From Aeromonas fluvialis (lineage in GTDB: Bacteria > Pseudomonadota > Gammaproteobacteria > Enterobacterales > Aeromonadaceae), in assembly GCF_000819885.1 (NCBI RefSeq), contig NZ_CDBO01000069.1, positions 1 through 64,000 of the forward strand: DNA of 64,000 nt, read 5' to 3'. Positions 8,004 to 18,233 of the stretch are shown here, in pieces. A program made the translations under genes and the position numbers. The first letter of the stretch is position 1. The number at the start of each line of letters is the position of its first letter. The notes under the pieces are model-generated. The model saw nothing but the letters and a program-made list of their open reading frames with translations, did no database searches and was not told the origin of the DNA.

Positions 8004-9191
8004 TCAACAGAACTGTCCGGCCACCCAGCCGGAGGACCAGGCCCACTGGAAGTTGTAGCCACCGAGCCAGCCTGTCACGTCCACCACCTCGCCGATGAAA
8101 TAGAGTCCGGGCACCTTGCGCGCCTCCATGGTCTTGGAGGAGAGCTCGTTGGTATCGACGCCACCCAGGGTCACTTCGGCGGTGCGATATCCCTCGGTGC
8201 CGTTGGGCAGGATCTGCCAGTCCACCAGCAGATCGGCAATCGCCTCCAGCTCACGCTCGTTGTACTGGCGCATCGGCTTGCTGACCAGCAGACACAGCTC
8301 CATCAGCTTGTCGACAAAGCGCTTGGGCAGCTCGCGCCCCAGCACGGTTTTCAGCTCCTGGGCGGGGTGCGCCAGTGCCCACTCCCGCAGGGCGGCCGGA
8401 ATATCCAGCTCCGGCAGCAAATTGATGTGGATCTTCTCACCGGCGTGCCAGTAGGAGGAGATCTGCAGGATGACGGGGCCGGAGAGGCCACGGTGGGTGA
8501 ACAGCATCGCCTCCTTGAAGCTGGTGCCATCCTCGGCGGTCACCGCTACCGGCAGGCTGATGCCCGCCAGATCGGCAAACGCCTCTTTCTCTGCCTGATG
8601 GAGGGTAAAGGGCACCAGACCGGCGCGGGTCGGCAGCACCTTGAGGCCGAACTGCTCCGCCAGCTTGAAGCCGTAGGGGGTCGCCCCCAGCTTGGGCATG
8701 GAGAGACCGCCAGTCGCCACCACCAGCGAGTGACAGCCGATCTCACCCTTGCTGGTGGTCAGCACGAAGCCCTCGTCCTGTTTGCTGACGCTGAGAATTT
8801 CGGTCTGGAACTGCAGGGTCACACCGGCCCAGTCGCACTCGGTGAGCAGCACATCGACGATATCCTTGGCGCTCTCGAGGCAGAACAGCTGCCCCAAAGT
8901 GCGCTCGTGATAGTTGACCCCGTGACGGTCCACCAGATCGATGAAATCCTGCTGGGTGTAGCGGGCCAGCGCCGACTTGCTGAAGTGAGGGTTGGCGCAG
9001 AGGTAGGCGTGGGCGCCCGCCTGATGGTTGGTGAAGTTGCAGCGGCCACCGCCACTGATGAGGATCTTGCGGCCCGGCTTCTTGGCGTTGTCGAGCACCA
9101 GCACGGAGCGGCCACGGTAGCCCGCCTGCGCCGCACACATCAATCCGGCCGCACCGGCCCCAATCACCACCACATCGACCTGCTTCATCAT
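8004..9191 (-). CDS. HI0933/BaiN-family NAD(P)/FAD-dependent oxidoreductase
   Basis: The roughly 395-residue protein opens with a Rossmann dinucleotide motif (VVVIGAGAAGLMCA) and the family motif GRKILISGGGRCNFTN. It has VVATGGLSMPKLGATPYG in the middle and a C-terminal GEVVDVTGWLGGYNFQWAWSSG that closes the FAD site. It corresponds to E. coli YhiN. The physiological substrate of the family is unclear outside bile-acid-converting gut bacteria. The start could be either of two adjacent ATG codons (9191 or 9188); a GTG precedes them. Confidence 0.88.
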   Translation of the reverse strand: MMKQVDVVVIGAGAAGLMCAAQAGYRGRSVLVLDNAKKPGRKILISGGGRCNFTNHQAGAHAYLCANPHFSKSALARYTQQDFIDLVDRHGVNYHERTLGQLFCLESAKDIVDVLLTECDWAGVTLQFQTEILSVSKQDEGFVLTTSKGEIGCHSLVVATGGLSMPKLGATPYGFKLAEQFGLKVLPTRAGLVPFTLHQAEKEAFADLAGISLPVAVTAEDGTSFKEAMLFTHRGLSGPVILQISSYWHAGEKIHINLLPELDIPAALREWALAHPAQELKTVLGRELPKRFVDKLMELCLLVSKPMRQYNERELEAIADLLVDWQILPNGTEGYRTAEVTLGGVDTNELSSKTMEARKVPGLYFIGEVVDVTGWLGGYNFQWAWSSGWVAGQFC

Positions 9192-9281
9192 CACTCACTT
9201 ATCAAAATAGAAACGGCACGGGGCCAGAACCGTGATTGCCTCTGGCTGACATAACAACGGTGACTGCACACCAGAATAAAC

Positions 9282-9303
9282 AACGGCCCTTAAAAGGGCC
9301 GTT
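9282..9303 (-). terminator. Terminator of ftnA
   Basis: AACGGCCCTT and AAGGGCCGTT form a palindromic stem directly downstream of the ferritin gene on the minus strand, followed by GTTTATTC. The T tract is weak. Confidence 0.55.
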
Positions 9304-9337
9304 ATTGTACTGACTGAACACTAAGTGTCCACGACTA

Positions 9338-9862
9338 TCAGGCGTTGCTGTCCATGATGCTGGCAGGTGCGCCCTTGGCCAGTTCGGCCAGCTCTTTGTC
9401 GATGAAGTAGAGGCCCTTGCCATCTTCACCCACCAGACCGAGACGGTCGACGATGCTCTTGAACAGCTTCTCCTCTTCGTGCTGCTCGGCCACATACCAC
9501 TGCAGGAAGTTGAAGGTGGAGTAGTCCTGAGTAGTGAAGGCCACGTGGGCCAGCCCATTGATGCACTTGGTGATGTGGTACTCGTGCTCCAGGGTGGTAC
9601 GGAATACGTCGCCCAGCGACTTGAACTCGTGGGGAGGGGCATCGATGGCACCCAGCTTGGGCATGGCGCCGGTCTCGCTCACGTAGGTGAACAGGCGCTC
9701 CATGTGCTGGCGTTCCTCAACCGCGTGCTGGCGCAGGAAGGTCGCCGCCCCTTCAAAGCCCTTATCCTCGCACCAGGCGCTCATCTGCAGATAGAGATTG
9801 GAGGAGTAGAACTCCAGGTTAATCTGCTCGTTCAACTTTTCGATCATGGCTTGGGCCAGCAT
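9338..9862 (-). CDS. ftnA: Bacterial non-haem ferritin
   Basis: This 174-residue iron-storage protein has the four-helix ferritin pattern. Ferroxidase-site residues appear in [25 protein letters not shown] and QHEEEKLF. It oxidises Fe(II) and stores it in a 24-mer. I chose the ATG at 9862, preceded by AGGAGAAACAAG; a 19-residue N-terminal extension in the same frame has no ribosome-binding site. No Fur box was identified with confidence. Confidence 0.93.
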   Translation of the reverse strand: MLAQAMIEKLNEQINLEFYSSNLYLQMSAWCEDKGFEGAATFLRQHAVEERQHMERLFTYVSETGAMPKLGAIDAPPHEFKSLGDVFRTTLEHEYHITKCINGLAHVAFTTQDYSTFNFLQWYVAEQHEEEKLFKSIVDRLGLVGEDGKGLYFIDKELAELAKGAPASIMDSNA

Positions 9863-9954
9863 CTTGTTTCTCCTCAGTGATGTGGTATCGATTGTCGCCA
9901 CACTCCGGCTGCGAATCAACCCATCAACGAGAGGGAGATCCCGTTTCTTTCCGC

Positions 9955-11142
9955 TCAGGGGGTCAGCTCGCCAAGTGAGGCGACATCCACCGGCGCAGCA
10001 TAATCGACACCCGGCAGCTCGAAGCCGTTGAGCTGCATGAAATCCTGGCGCAGCCCGGCAAAATCCCCCAGCCCGTGGAAATTGTCCGGTGTCACCTTGG
10101 GCCAGAGCGCCGAAACGGCGGCCTGAATGGCCGGGTCGAGCTCATGGTCATCCATCCGGATCAGCCGGTTGCCATCGGCTACCACCCCATTGGGCCCATA
10201 CATCTTGGCAGCGAACAGTCGCTGCATCTGCTCGATACAGCCCTCATGGACGCCGCGCGCCTTCATCACCCCCATCAGCAGGCCCAGATAAACCGGCAAC
10301 ACCGGAATATAGGCGCTCGCCTTGGTCACCAGCGCCTTGCAGACCGATACCCAGGCGTGACCACCAATCTCGGCCAGCTGCAGGTTGATGGTCTCGGCGG
10401 TGGCGTGCAGATGCTCCTTGGCATAACCGATGGTGCCATCCCGATAGAGGGGATAGGTGGATTCGGGGCCGATGTAGGAGTAGGCAACCGTTTGCGCGCC
10501 GGGAGCGAGACAACCGGCCTGCTGCAACGCCTGCATCCAGAGCTGCCAATCCTCGCCGCCCATCACGGTGACGGTATCGCGGATCTCCTCCGGCGTGGCA
10601 GGTGCCAGCGACTGCTGCACCAAGGTATCGCGTTCCAGATCCAACCCCCAACCGCTGAACGGCTGGCCGGTGGTCTTGAGCACCGAGCGCACCTGCGTGC
10701 CGTCGGGCAGCACCCGGATGCCGCTCGCGAGCGAATAGATCACCAGATCCACCTGCCCCAGCTGCTGGCGGATGGTATCGATGGCCTGCTGGCGCATCCC
10801 GCCGGAGAAAGCATCCCCGATCAGGTTGATGGCGATGCGCCCCTCTTGCTCCGCAGCCTCACGAAACCAGATGTTGTTGTACCAGCCGGCGCTACCGATC
10901 CCCTTGTCGGAGGGGCCGCGCTCGAAGGAGATGCCGATGGTGTCAGCACCAGCACCAAAGGCGAGCGCAATACGTGACGCCAGTCCAAAACCGGAGGAGG
11001 CCCCCAGCACCAGCACCCGTTTGGGCCCGTTGAACGGGCCAGCGGCCTTGATCCGTTCGATCTGCTGCTGCACGGCGGCACGACAGCCGATGGGGTGACA
11101 GTTGCGGGCAACACAACCCTGAATCTCTGGACGAATGATCAT
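9955..11142 (-). CDS. fabV: Enoyl-[acyl-carrier-protein] reductase, FabV type
   Basis: FabV performs the last step of the fatty-acid elongation cycle with NADH and is typically triclosan-insensitive. The 395-residue protein has the N-terminal [17 protein letters not shown], the cofactor loop [15 protein letters not shown] (44-58) and the catalytic pair Y233-x8-K242 in [10 protein letters not shown]. Length and motifs match FabV of Vibrio. Start chosen at ATG 11142 with GGAG upstream. It is transcribed alone. Confidence 0.95.
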   Translation of the reverse strand: MIIRPEIQGCVARNCHPIGCRAAVQQQIERIKAAGPFNGPKRVLVLGASSGFGLASRIALAFGAGADTIGISFERGPSDKGIGSAGWYNNIWFREAAEQEGRIAINLIGDAFSGGMRQQAIDTIRQQLGQVDLVIYSLASGIRVLPDGTQVRSVLKTTGQPFSGWGLDLERDTLVQQSLAPATPEEIRDTVTVMGGEDWQLWMQALQQAGCLAPGAQTVAYSYIGPESTYPLYRDGTIGYAKEHLHATAETINLQLAEIGGHAWVSVCKALVTKASAYIPVLPVYLGLLMGVMKARGVHEGCIEQMQRLFAAKMYGPNGVVADGNRLIRMDDHELDPAIQAAVSALWPKVTPDNFHGLGDFAGLRQDFMQLNGFELPGVDYAAPVDVASLGELTP

Positions 11143-11276
11143 GAATAAATCTCCACTACATCGAAGCGATATGAAGGACGACCGTTGCTGGCAACACCAC
11201 ACCTGAATTCGCGGGTGATCATGAGAAGGCCGCCAAATAAACTGGATACAGCATAACCAAGTCGAGGGAGATTAAC

Positions 11277-11330
11277 TTGATACCGGACCCTATCTTTAAG
11301 AAAAGCAGCAAGAAAGGCGGCAAGAAATGA
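11277..11330 (+). CDS. Possible small basic peptide (17 aa)
   Basis: A TTG start at 11277 is preceded by GAGGGAG at good spacing and opens a frame encoding a peptide ending KKSSKKGGKK before TGA at 11328. A hairpin (11346-11362) follows the stop. The Lys-rich tail could bind nucleic acid. There is no family match I can name, and the ORF may be chance. Confidence 0.25.
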   Translation: MIPDPIFKKSSKKGGKK

Positions 11331-11334
11331 GGCA

Positions 11335-11362
11335 GAAAAACAAAAGGGAGCACGTGGCTCCC
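11335..11362 (-). terminator. Orphan terminator-like hairpin
   Basis: On the minus strand GGGAGC and GCTCCC form a stem around CACGT, directly followed by TTTTGTTTTT. No annotated minus-strand gene ends here (fabV begins further left), so it could terminate an unannotated small transcript coming from 11400-11600, or reflect plus-strand termination of the small ORF. Confidence 0.5.
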
Positions 11363-11634
11363 CAAAGCGGTATTCAGATGCTTTTTGTTGTTTTGTGTTC
11401 ATTGCGAAGCACGGGCCCATCCTATGCCTCTCCCCTTTCATGGGCAAGCCAGGGGGTGTGACCGGCTTCAAACTCCTGTTCAATTTATAGGCAAACAATG
11501 ATCAATAACTGAGTGACCCATCCTGCGGCACACAAAATTAAACTCATTTAAATCCCGAAACTGTGCCTGAGACACCATTTTAGTTTCAGCGGAGATTGGT
11601 ATAGTGGAGTGAAGGATCGGTAAGGAGAACCCCC

Positions 11635-12072
11635 ATGAGTGGAACAACCTATTACAAGCATATTCTGGCCGCGATCGACCTCTCTGAAGATAACCGCAAG
11701 GTGATCGACAAGGCGGTGGACAGAGCCCGCTCCAACGGCGCCAAGCTGTCGGTGATCCATGTCGATGTGGACCTCAAGGATCTCTACACCGAGATGATCG
11801 ATATCGATATCGACAACGTGCAGGATCAGGTGATCGCCGAAGCGAAAGAGAAGCTGGAGACATTTCTGGCCTCGGTGGACTATCCCATCGAGAAGAAGCT
11901 GGTGATCTGCGGCGATCTGAGCGAGCGGGTCAATCAGGCGGTCAAGGAGTACCAGATCGACCTGCTGGTGTGCGGCCATCGCCAGAGCTTCTGGAGCCTG
12001 CTCACCTCGAGCGCCCGTCAGCTGATGAATACGGTGCCGTGCGATCTGCTGGTCGTCCCCTTGCAGAAGTGA
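11635..12072 (+). CDS. uspA: Universal stress protein A
   Basis: The 145-residue protein aligns along its length with E. coli UspA: YKHILAAIDLSEDNRKVIDKAV, KLSVIHVDVDLKDLYTEMID, DLLVCGHRQSFWSLLTSSARQLMNTVPCDLLVVPL. UspA-class proteins are cytoplasmic dimers induced by growth arrest and many stresses. This subclass lacks the G-2x-G-9x-G(S/T) ATP-binding loop, as in E. coli UspA. AGGAG (11621-11625) lies upstream of the ATG. Confidence 0.93.
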   Translation: MSGTTYYKHILAAIDLSEDNRKVIDKAVDRARSNGAKLSVIHVDVDLKDLYTEMIDIDIDNVQDQVIAEAKEKLETFLASVDYPIEKKLVICGDLSERVNQAVKEYQIDLLVCGHRQSFWSLLTSSARQLMNTVPCDLLVVPLQK

Positions 12073-12097
12073 TGAAACCGGCGTAGTTTGATTTGCT

Positions 12098-13741
<1,644 letters not shown>

Positions 13742-13832
13742 CGATATTAGCCATAGTTAAATGCCAACAATTCATTTTTACCATAGTAACAGATTGCCTA
13801 GAATGCGCAGGCTTAATACATCGGAGATTCAA

Positions 13833-14732
13833 ATGCGTAGCTATCTGTTATTGCTGGCCATTGGCCTGCTGTGGGGTTCCCAGTTCATTTTCATGCACCA
13901 GGCCGTTGCCGAGTTGCCCCCCATTCTGGTGGCTGCCGGTCGTGCCTTGTGCGGCAGTCTAACCCTGGGTCTGCTCTGCCTGTTTATGCGACTCAAGAGT
14001 GAGCACACCCCGTGGCGCACCTACATGCTGATCGCCCTGCTGGATGCCACCATCCCCTTCATCATGGTCGCCTGGGGCCAGCAGTACGTGGATAGCGCCA
14101 TCGCCGCCGTGGTCATGGGTTGCATCCCGTTTGTAACCATTCTGGCTGCACCGCTGTTTATTTCTGGTGAAAAAATCACCAAAACTGGCCTGCTTTCCGT
14201 GATCATCGGCTTTGCCGGTGTACTCACCCTGTTCTGGCCGAAACTATCCCAGGGCATGAACGCCGGTCTGCTCGGTGCCATGGCCATCCTGCTGGGAGCC
14301 AGCTGTTTCGCCATCGGCCTGCTGATGATCAAGCGCTTCGCCAAGGACCATCCGGTCGTGGTTGCCCGCAATATCCTGATATCCTCGGCCACCCAGTTGC
14401 TGCTGGTCGCCCCCTTCATGGTTGATCTCAGCAGCCTGACCCTGCCGAGCAGCCAGGCCCTGAGCGCGCTTACCGTGCTGGGTACCCTCTGTACCGGTCT
14501 GGTCTACTTCCTCTATATGGCGCTGATCCAGAAGGCTGGCCCGACGTTCGCCTCCTTCAGCAACTATCTGGTGCCGCTGTTCGGCGTGATGCTGGGTGCC
14601 CTGTTCCTCGGCGAGCAGATCCACCCAACCACCGGTGTTGCTCTGGCCCTGATCCTCGGCTCGGTCGCCATGAACCAGTGGGCGCAACAGCGTCGCACGC
14701 AGCGCGAGGTCTCCCTATGTCAGGCATCCTGA
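13833..14732 (+). CDS. EamA/DMT-family exporter
   Basis: The 299-residue protein has ten predicted membrane helices in two EamA repeats: LLLLAIGLLWGSQFIFMHQAV starts the first, and LLGAMAILLGASCFAIGLLMIKRF the second. The C-terminal part has SNYLVPLFGVMLGALFLGEQI, typical of drug/metabolite exporters of amino acids or related compounds. Start chosen at ATG 13833 with GGAG seven bases upstream, rather than an upstream ATG without a site. Probably controlled by the divergent LysR gene. Confidence 0.87.
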   Translation: MRSYLLLLAIGLLWGSQFIFMHQAVAELPPILVAAGRALCGSLTLGLLCLFMRLKSEHTPWRTYMLIALLDATIPFIMVAWGQQYVDSAIAAVVMGCIPFVTILAAPLFISGEKITKTGLLSVIIGFAGVLTLFWPKLSQGMNAGLLGAMAILLGASCFAIGLLMIKRFAKDHPVVVARNILISSATQLLLVAPFMVDLSSLTLPSSQALSALTVLGTLCTGLVYFLYMALIQKAGPTFASFSNYLVPLFGVMLGALFLGEQIHPTTGVALALILGSVAMNQWAQQRRTQREVSLCQAS

Positions 14733-14878
14733 CCACACTGTGCGGTGGTCTGGTACTGATTGCCGGCTGGCAGTATCGCCAGCGGCTGGCCGGGATCATG
14801 GGCCTGCTGATGGTACTGCTGCCCTGGTTCTTCGATAGCAAGCTGCAAGCCATGCTGAGCTACGCCCTGAATGCCTGA
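14717..14878 (+). CDS. Small two-helix membrane protein
   Basis: A 53-codon ORF overlaps the end of the exporter gene by 16 bp. It encodes two hydrophobic segments (LTTLCGGLVLIAGWQY and GIMGLLMVLLPWFF) joined by a short basic loop. A terminator follows about 80 bp later. The overlap suggests translational coupling with the exporter. No family recognised. Confidence 0.45.
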   Translation: MSGILTTLCGGLVLIAGWQYRQRLAGIMGLLMVLLPWFFDSKLQAMLSYALNA

Positions 14879-14959
14879 AGTCCATCTCTGAATGTGTGAC
14901 GAGAGTCTATCTCTCCTGTTTTGGGACTGTTTTAAAAAACCTCCGATTTGTCCCCCGCT

Positions 14960-14984
14960 ACCGGCGCTCTGCGCCGGTTTTTTT
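14960..14984 (+). terminator. Rho-independent terminator
   Basis: ACCGGCGC and GCGCCGGT pair around TCT, followed by seven T residues. It ends the exporter/small-membrane-protein transcript. Confidence 0.85.
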
Positions 14985-15001
14985 ATGCCTGCCAGCCGGC
15001 G

Positions 15002-15463
15002 TCAGACCAGATAGCGATAGCTGAGTCGCTCATTCTTACGCGGCCCGGTAATCAGCCAGCTCAGCAGAAAACCATCGTCGCTCTCGGTCAGCTCGGCACT
15101 GTAGTGATCCGCCCCGCATAGATGGGGTTCAGCGGTGAGCCAGCGACCATCTCCTTGCGCCAGCAGCTCGAACAGCAATACCGGCTGTTCGTAGCGCAGA
15201 TGGGAGAGGCGGATCCCCTGCTCGCCGCGCTGCCACCAGAAACGGTTGTGCATGGCGAGTTCCCTTCCGTGAGGCGTGGTGTAGCGGCCCAGTTCGCTAA
15301 ACAGCCAGCCACCATGATGATCGGTCACCAGCACATGCCCCTCGCCCCGGCCATTCCAGTCGGTCGCCGACCCCTCGCCATTGCTGGCGGTAAAACTAAA
15401 TGCTCCGACCTGTGGCAATCGCGCCCATAAACGCTGGATTGCCGCTTCCATCTCGGCCATCAT
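15002..15463 (-). CDS. DUF6314-like protein
   Basis: The 153-residue protein has no signal peptide. The C-terminal pattern HLCGADHYSAEL...LSWLITGPRKNERLSYRYL, with FSFTASNGEGSATDWNGRGEGHVLV earlier, resembles the DUF6314 family of small beta-barrel proteins of unknown function. The ATG at 15463 has GAAGGGGG before it; an in-frame start 14 codons upstream is less likely. It is divergent from the EamA gene at 15504 with only 40 bp between. Confidence 0.6.
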   Translation of the reverse strand: MMAEMEAAIQRLWARLPQVGAFSFTASNGEGSATDWNGRGEGHVLVTDHHGGWLFSELGRYTTPHGRELAMHNRFWWQRGEQGIRLSHLRYEQPVLLFELLAQGDGRWLTAEPHLCGADHYSAELTESDDGFLLSWLITGPRKNERLSYRYLV

Positions 15464-15503
15464 AGCCCCCTTCAAAATTGACAACTGACGATAAATCAAA
15501 CAC

Positions 15504-16358
15504 ATGAACTACTTGATAGGGGTTACCCTGCTCTGGTCATTCTCCTTCAGCCTGATCGGGGTCTATCTCGCCGGTCAGGTGGATGCCTACTTCTCGGTGC
15601 TGACCCGCGTCGCCCTCGCCAGTCTGGTGTTTCTCCCCTTCCTGCGCCGCCGCTGGCTGCGCCCCGATCTGGTGGCCAAGCTGATGGCCCTCGGCGCCAT
15701 CCAGCTCGGCATCATGTATCTCTTCTACTACCACTCCTTCCTGCTGCTGACGGTGCCGGAAGTGCTGGTCTTTACCATCTTCACCCCCATCTACGTCACC
15801 CTGCTCCACGACCTGCTGGAAGGGCGCTTCAAGCCCACCTATCTGTGGGGTGCCCTGCTGGCGGTGCTCGGGGCTGCCGTCATCCGCTTCGACGGCCTGA
15901 CCGAAAGCTATGTGCTGGGATTTCTGGTGGTGCAGGGGGCCAACCTCTGTTTCGCGCTGGGTCAGGTGGGCTACAAGGTACTGCTGGCACGGGAAGCGGA
16001 GCAACCGCCGCAACTGGCGGTGTTCGGCTGCTTCTATCTCGGGGCGCTGGTGATTGCACTGCCCGCCTGGTGGCTGCTGGGCAAGCCGCAATATCCGACG
16101 TCAGGGTTGCAGTGGGGCATTTTGTGCTGGCTGGGGGTGGGTGCCTCCGGCCTCGGCTACTTCCTGTGGAACAAGGGGGCAACGCTGGTCACCAGCGGGG
16201 TGCTGGCCATCATGAACAATGCGCTCATTCCGGCCGGCCTGCTGGTCAATCTGCTGCTCTGGGGCAAGGATACCGATCTGACCCGGCTGACCATCGGTGG
16301 CCTGCTGATGCTGGCCTCACTCTGGGTCTGCCAGCGTGACAAGCGGGACCAGCCCTGA
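15504..16358 (+). CDS. EamA-family carboxylate/amino-acid/amine transporter
   Basis: The 284-residue protein has ten predicted helices. The opening MNYLIGVTLLWSFSFSLIGVYLAGQVDAYF and the ending ASGLGYFLWNKGATLVTSGVLAIMNNALIP are typical of the EamA/RhaT superfamily subgroup annotated as carboxylate/amino-acid/amine transporters. Substrate not evident. It is convergent with the degenerate GGDEF gene, six bases apart. Confidence 0.85.
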   Translation: MNYLIGVTLLWSFSFSLIGVYLAGQVDAYFSVLTRVALASLVFLPFLRRRWLRPDLVAKLMALGAIQLGIMYLFYYHSFLLLTVPEVLVFTIFTPIYVTLLHDLLEGRFKPTYLWGALLAVLGAAVIRFDGLTESYVLGFLVVQGANLCFALGQVGYKVLLAREAEQPPQLAVFGCFYLGALVIALPAWWLLGKPQYPTSGLQWGILCWLGVGASGLGYFLWNKGATLVTSGVLAIMNNALIPAGLLVNLLLWGKDTDLTRLTIGGLLMLASLWVCQRDKRDQP

Positions 16359-16364
16359 CCCCTC

Positions 16365-17228
16365 TCAGCCGACGACGGTGTTGTGCTCCCGTCTGGCCTG
16401 ACCGTGACAGCTGGCCAGCCGGGCCAGCAGATGATCGAGCTGCTCGCCAGTCTGACTCTGCACCAACCCGATACTGACAGTGACCGGCCGCTGTGGCAGC
16501 AGGCTGGCATCGGCAATTTCGAGGCGCAGCCGCTCGGCGATCTCCAGCGCACTCATCCGCTCGGTCTGGGAGAGCATCAGGATAAAACCGTCCTCATCCC
16601 AGCGCGCGAAGGGATCTTCCCGTCTCAGCTCGTGGCGCACGATACGCGCCAACTTGGCCAGCATGGCATCGTAAGCCGCTTCGCCAAACAGCAGCTGGAT
16701 TTTGGCCATGTGATCGACCGAGAACTGCAACAGGCTGAAACTGCCGCTCTCGGTCGCCAGCCGCTCTTCAAGCAGTTGTTCGAAGCGGCCACGGCTCTCC
16801 AAGCCGGTCAGCGGATCGGTGCCATGCCGTTCTTCCACCAGCACGGCGACAGGATCGAGGTGACGGACGACCCCCAGCAGATGACCCCGTTCATCGCGGC
16901 GCATCCGCTCTTCCAGCCGGATGTAGTGGCCATGATGATGAAGAATGCGGTATTCGAGGCGCAGCCCACTGCTGCAGCCACTCTGGCAGGCGAGCAGGGC
17001 ATCTTCCAGCCGGGAGACATCGTCGGGATGAACCCGATCCAGCCAGCCGAGATCATCCGACCAGTGCTCGCCCAACCCGAGCAGGCGCAGGCAGGAGGGA
17101 TCACGCTGTAATCCATGTTGGGCTGACCAGCTCCAGATCCCCGCCTCCAGCAGAGTCATGGCATCAGACAGCAGACCCGGATCAAGCCGGGCAGTCACAT
17201 CGACCGAAGGTGTCTTGAGCATTTCCAT
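16365..17228 (-). CDS. PAS-GGDEF protein with degenerate GGDEF motif
   Basis: The 287-residue protein has a PAS_3-type fold (about residues 20-130) and a diguanylate-cyclase-like domain (about 135-287) entered by GTDPLTGLESR. The active-site signature that should read GGDEF is WDEDGF within RWDEDGF (residues 209-215), so both glycines and the acidic Glu are altered. Cyclase activity is unlikely; it may bind a ligand or GTP as a receptor. I chose the ATG at 17228, with GAGG six bases upstream; a TTG at 17264 opens a longer frame. Confidence 0.8.
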   Translation of the reverse strand: MEMLKTPSVDVTARLDPGLLSDAMTLLEAGIWSWSAQHGLQRDPSCLRLLGLGEHWSDDLGWLDRVHPDDVSRLEDALLACQSGCSSGLRLEYRILHHHGHYIRLEERMRRDERGHLLGVVRHLDPVAVLVEERHGTDPLTGLESRGRFEQLLEERLATESGSFSLLQFSVDHMAKIQLLFGEAAYDAMLAKLARIVRHELRREDPFARWDEDGFILMLSQTERMSALEIAERLRLEIADASLLPQRPVTVSIGLVQSQTGEQLDHLLARLASCHGQARREHNTVVG

Positions 17229-17298
17229 AGGGCGCCTCGAAACAGGATCTGAATGCCTGCTCAATAAGTAACATTGGCGTTCACGCCGAGCAACAGGG

Positions 17299-18012
17299 TC
17301 AGATCGCTTTTCTCTGATACCCGTTCATCAAGGTCTGCCAGTTCTCCGGTACGAAGTGGAAACTAGTATGCATTTGAGACTCCTTATTAAATGAACGGAG
17401 CAAGCGTTCCAGATTGGCCTTCTGCCATTCGCCGGGGGAGCGGATCGCCCCCTTGTCAAAATCGATCACCCACACCTTGCCCTCTTTATCGAGCAGCAGG
17501 TTGTGGCTGTTGAGATCGGCGTGATAGACCCCGACATCGTGCAGCTGACGCACCGTCTGACCGATCTTGTGCCACACCTCGGTCGCCACCGGCCCCTGCT
17601 TTAGCAGCGCCACCATATCCTTGGCACCGCGAATTCGCTCGATCAGGATATCGGCGCGATAGAAAGGGCCCTGTTTGACCATGCGGGCTCCAAACGGACT
17701 CGGCACCGGCAGCCCCAGCTCACAAAGCTTGGCCAGCAAGGTGTATTCGGCCATGGCGCGGCTCGACTCGACCCCTTCGAACCAGAAGCGATCCCGCACC
17801 ACCTTGCCCACCATGCCGCCGCGATAGTAGTGGCGCAGCACCAGATGGCGGGATTCATCCTTGACGAACCAGGTCACCCCCCGCCCGATGGCGGTACCCA
17901 CCACCTGACGGTTGTTCTGCCACCAGGCAGGATCGAATAACTGGGGAGAGGGGTCGCGAAAGGCCCCTTCGGCGTACCAGCAGATCTGGTTGTGTTCGGT
18001 CTGTACTCGCAT
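17299..18012 (-). CDS. kdkA: 3-deoxy-D-manno-octulosonic acid kinase
   Basis: KdkA phosphorylates Kdo in the lipopolysaccharide inner core. The 237-residue kinase fold shows WFVKDESRHLVLRHYYRGG near the start, the catalytic loop VYHADLNSHNLLLD and the metal-binding VIDFDKGAIR. In Vibrio, Haemophilus and Aeromonas it takes the place of a second Kdo addition. It is divergent from the heptosyltransferase-like gene at 18234, another LPS core gene. Confidence 0.93.
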   Translation of the reverse strand: MRVQTEHNQICWYAEGAFRDPSPQLFDPAWWQNNRQVVGTAIGRGVTWFVKDESRHLVLRHYYRGGMVGKVVRDRFWFEGVESSRAMAEYTLLAKLCELGLPVPSPFGARMVKQGPFYRADILIERIRGAKDMVALLKQGPVATEVWHKIGQTVRQLHDVGVYHADLNSHNLLLDKEGKVWVIDFDKGAIRSPGEWQKANLERLLRSFNKESQMHTSFHFVPENWQTLMNGYQRKAI

Positions 18013-18233
18013 TGTGGAGATCCCGCTCGGTGGGTCATGGATCGCAATTTTTCAATTAGCGATGAGGCTGCCGCGCTGGCATGCCCGCAATAGTGTCTTT
18101 TATCAGCGACTTACAGAAATTGGTCATGGCACTTGGCCTGGCCGATCCTGGCTGATGATTGTGCGCAATTTTACAATCCAGAGGGGAGTTTGCATAATGC
18201 CATCCACCCTTTTTGCCAGCCGTGCGCCACATC

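Larger units (their letters stand above)
11143..11634. other. Intergenic region between fabV and uspA
   Basis: This 492-bp stretch holds no convincing large gene. It contains a possible 17-codon plus-strand ORF (11277-11330) and a hairpin with a minus-strand T run (11335-11362), described separately. A 119-codon minus-strand frame at 11139-11498 has low-complexity sequence, overlaps the fabV start and looks fortuitous. The uspA promoter should lie in the last 100 bp. Confidence 0.5.

Noticed and set aside
11139-11498. 119-codon minus-strand ORF upstream of fabV
   Set aside because: Low-complexity, overlaps the fabV start, includes a terminator-like hairpin, and has no domain.
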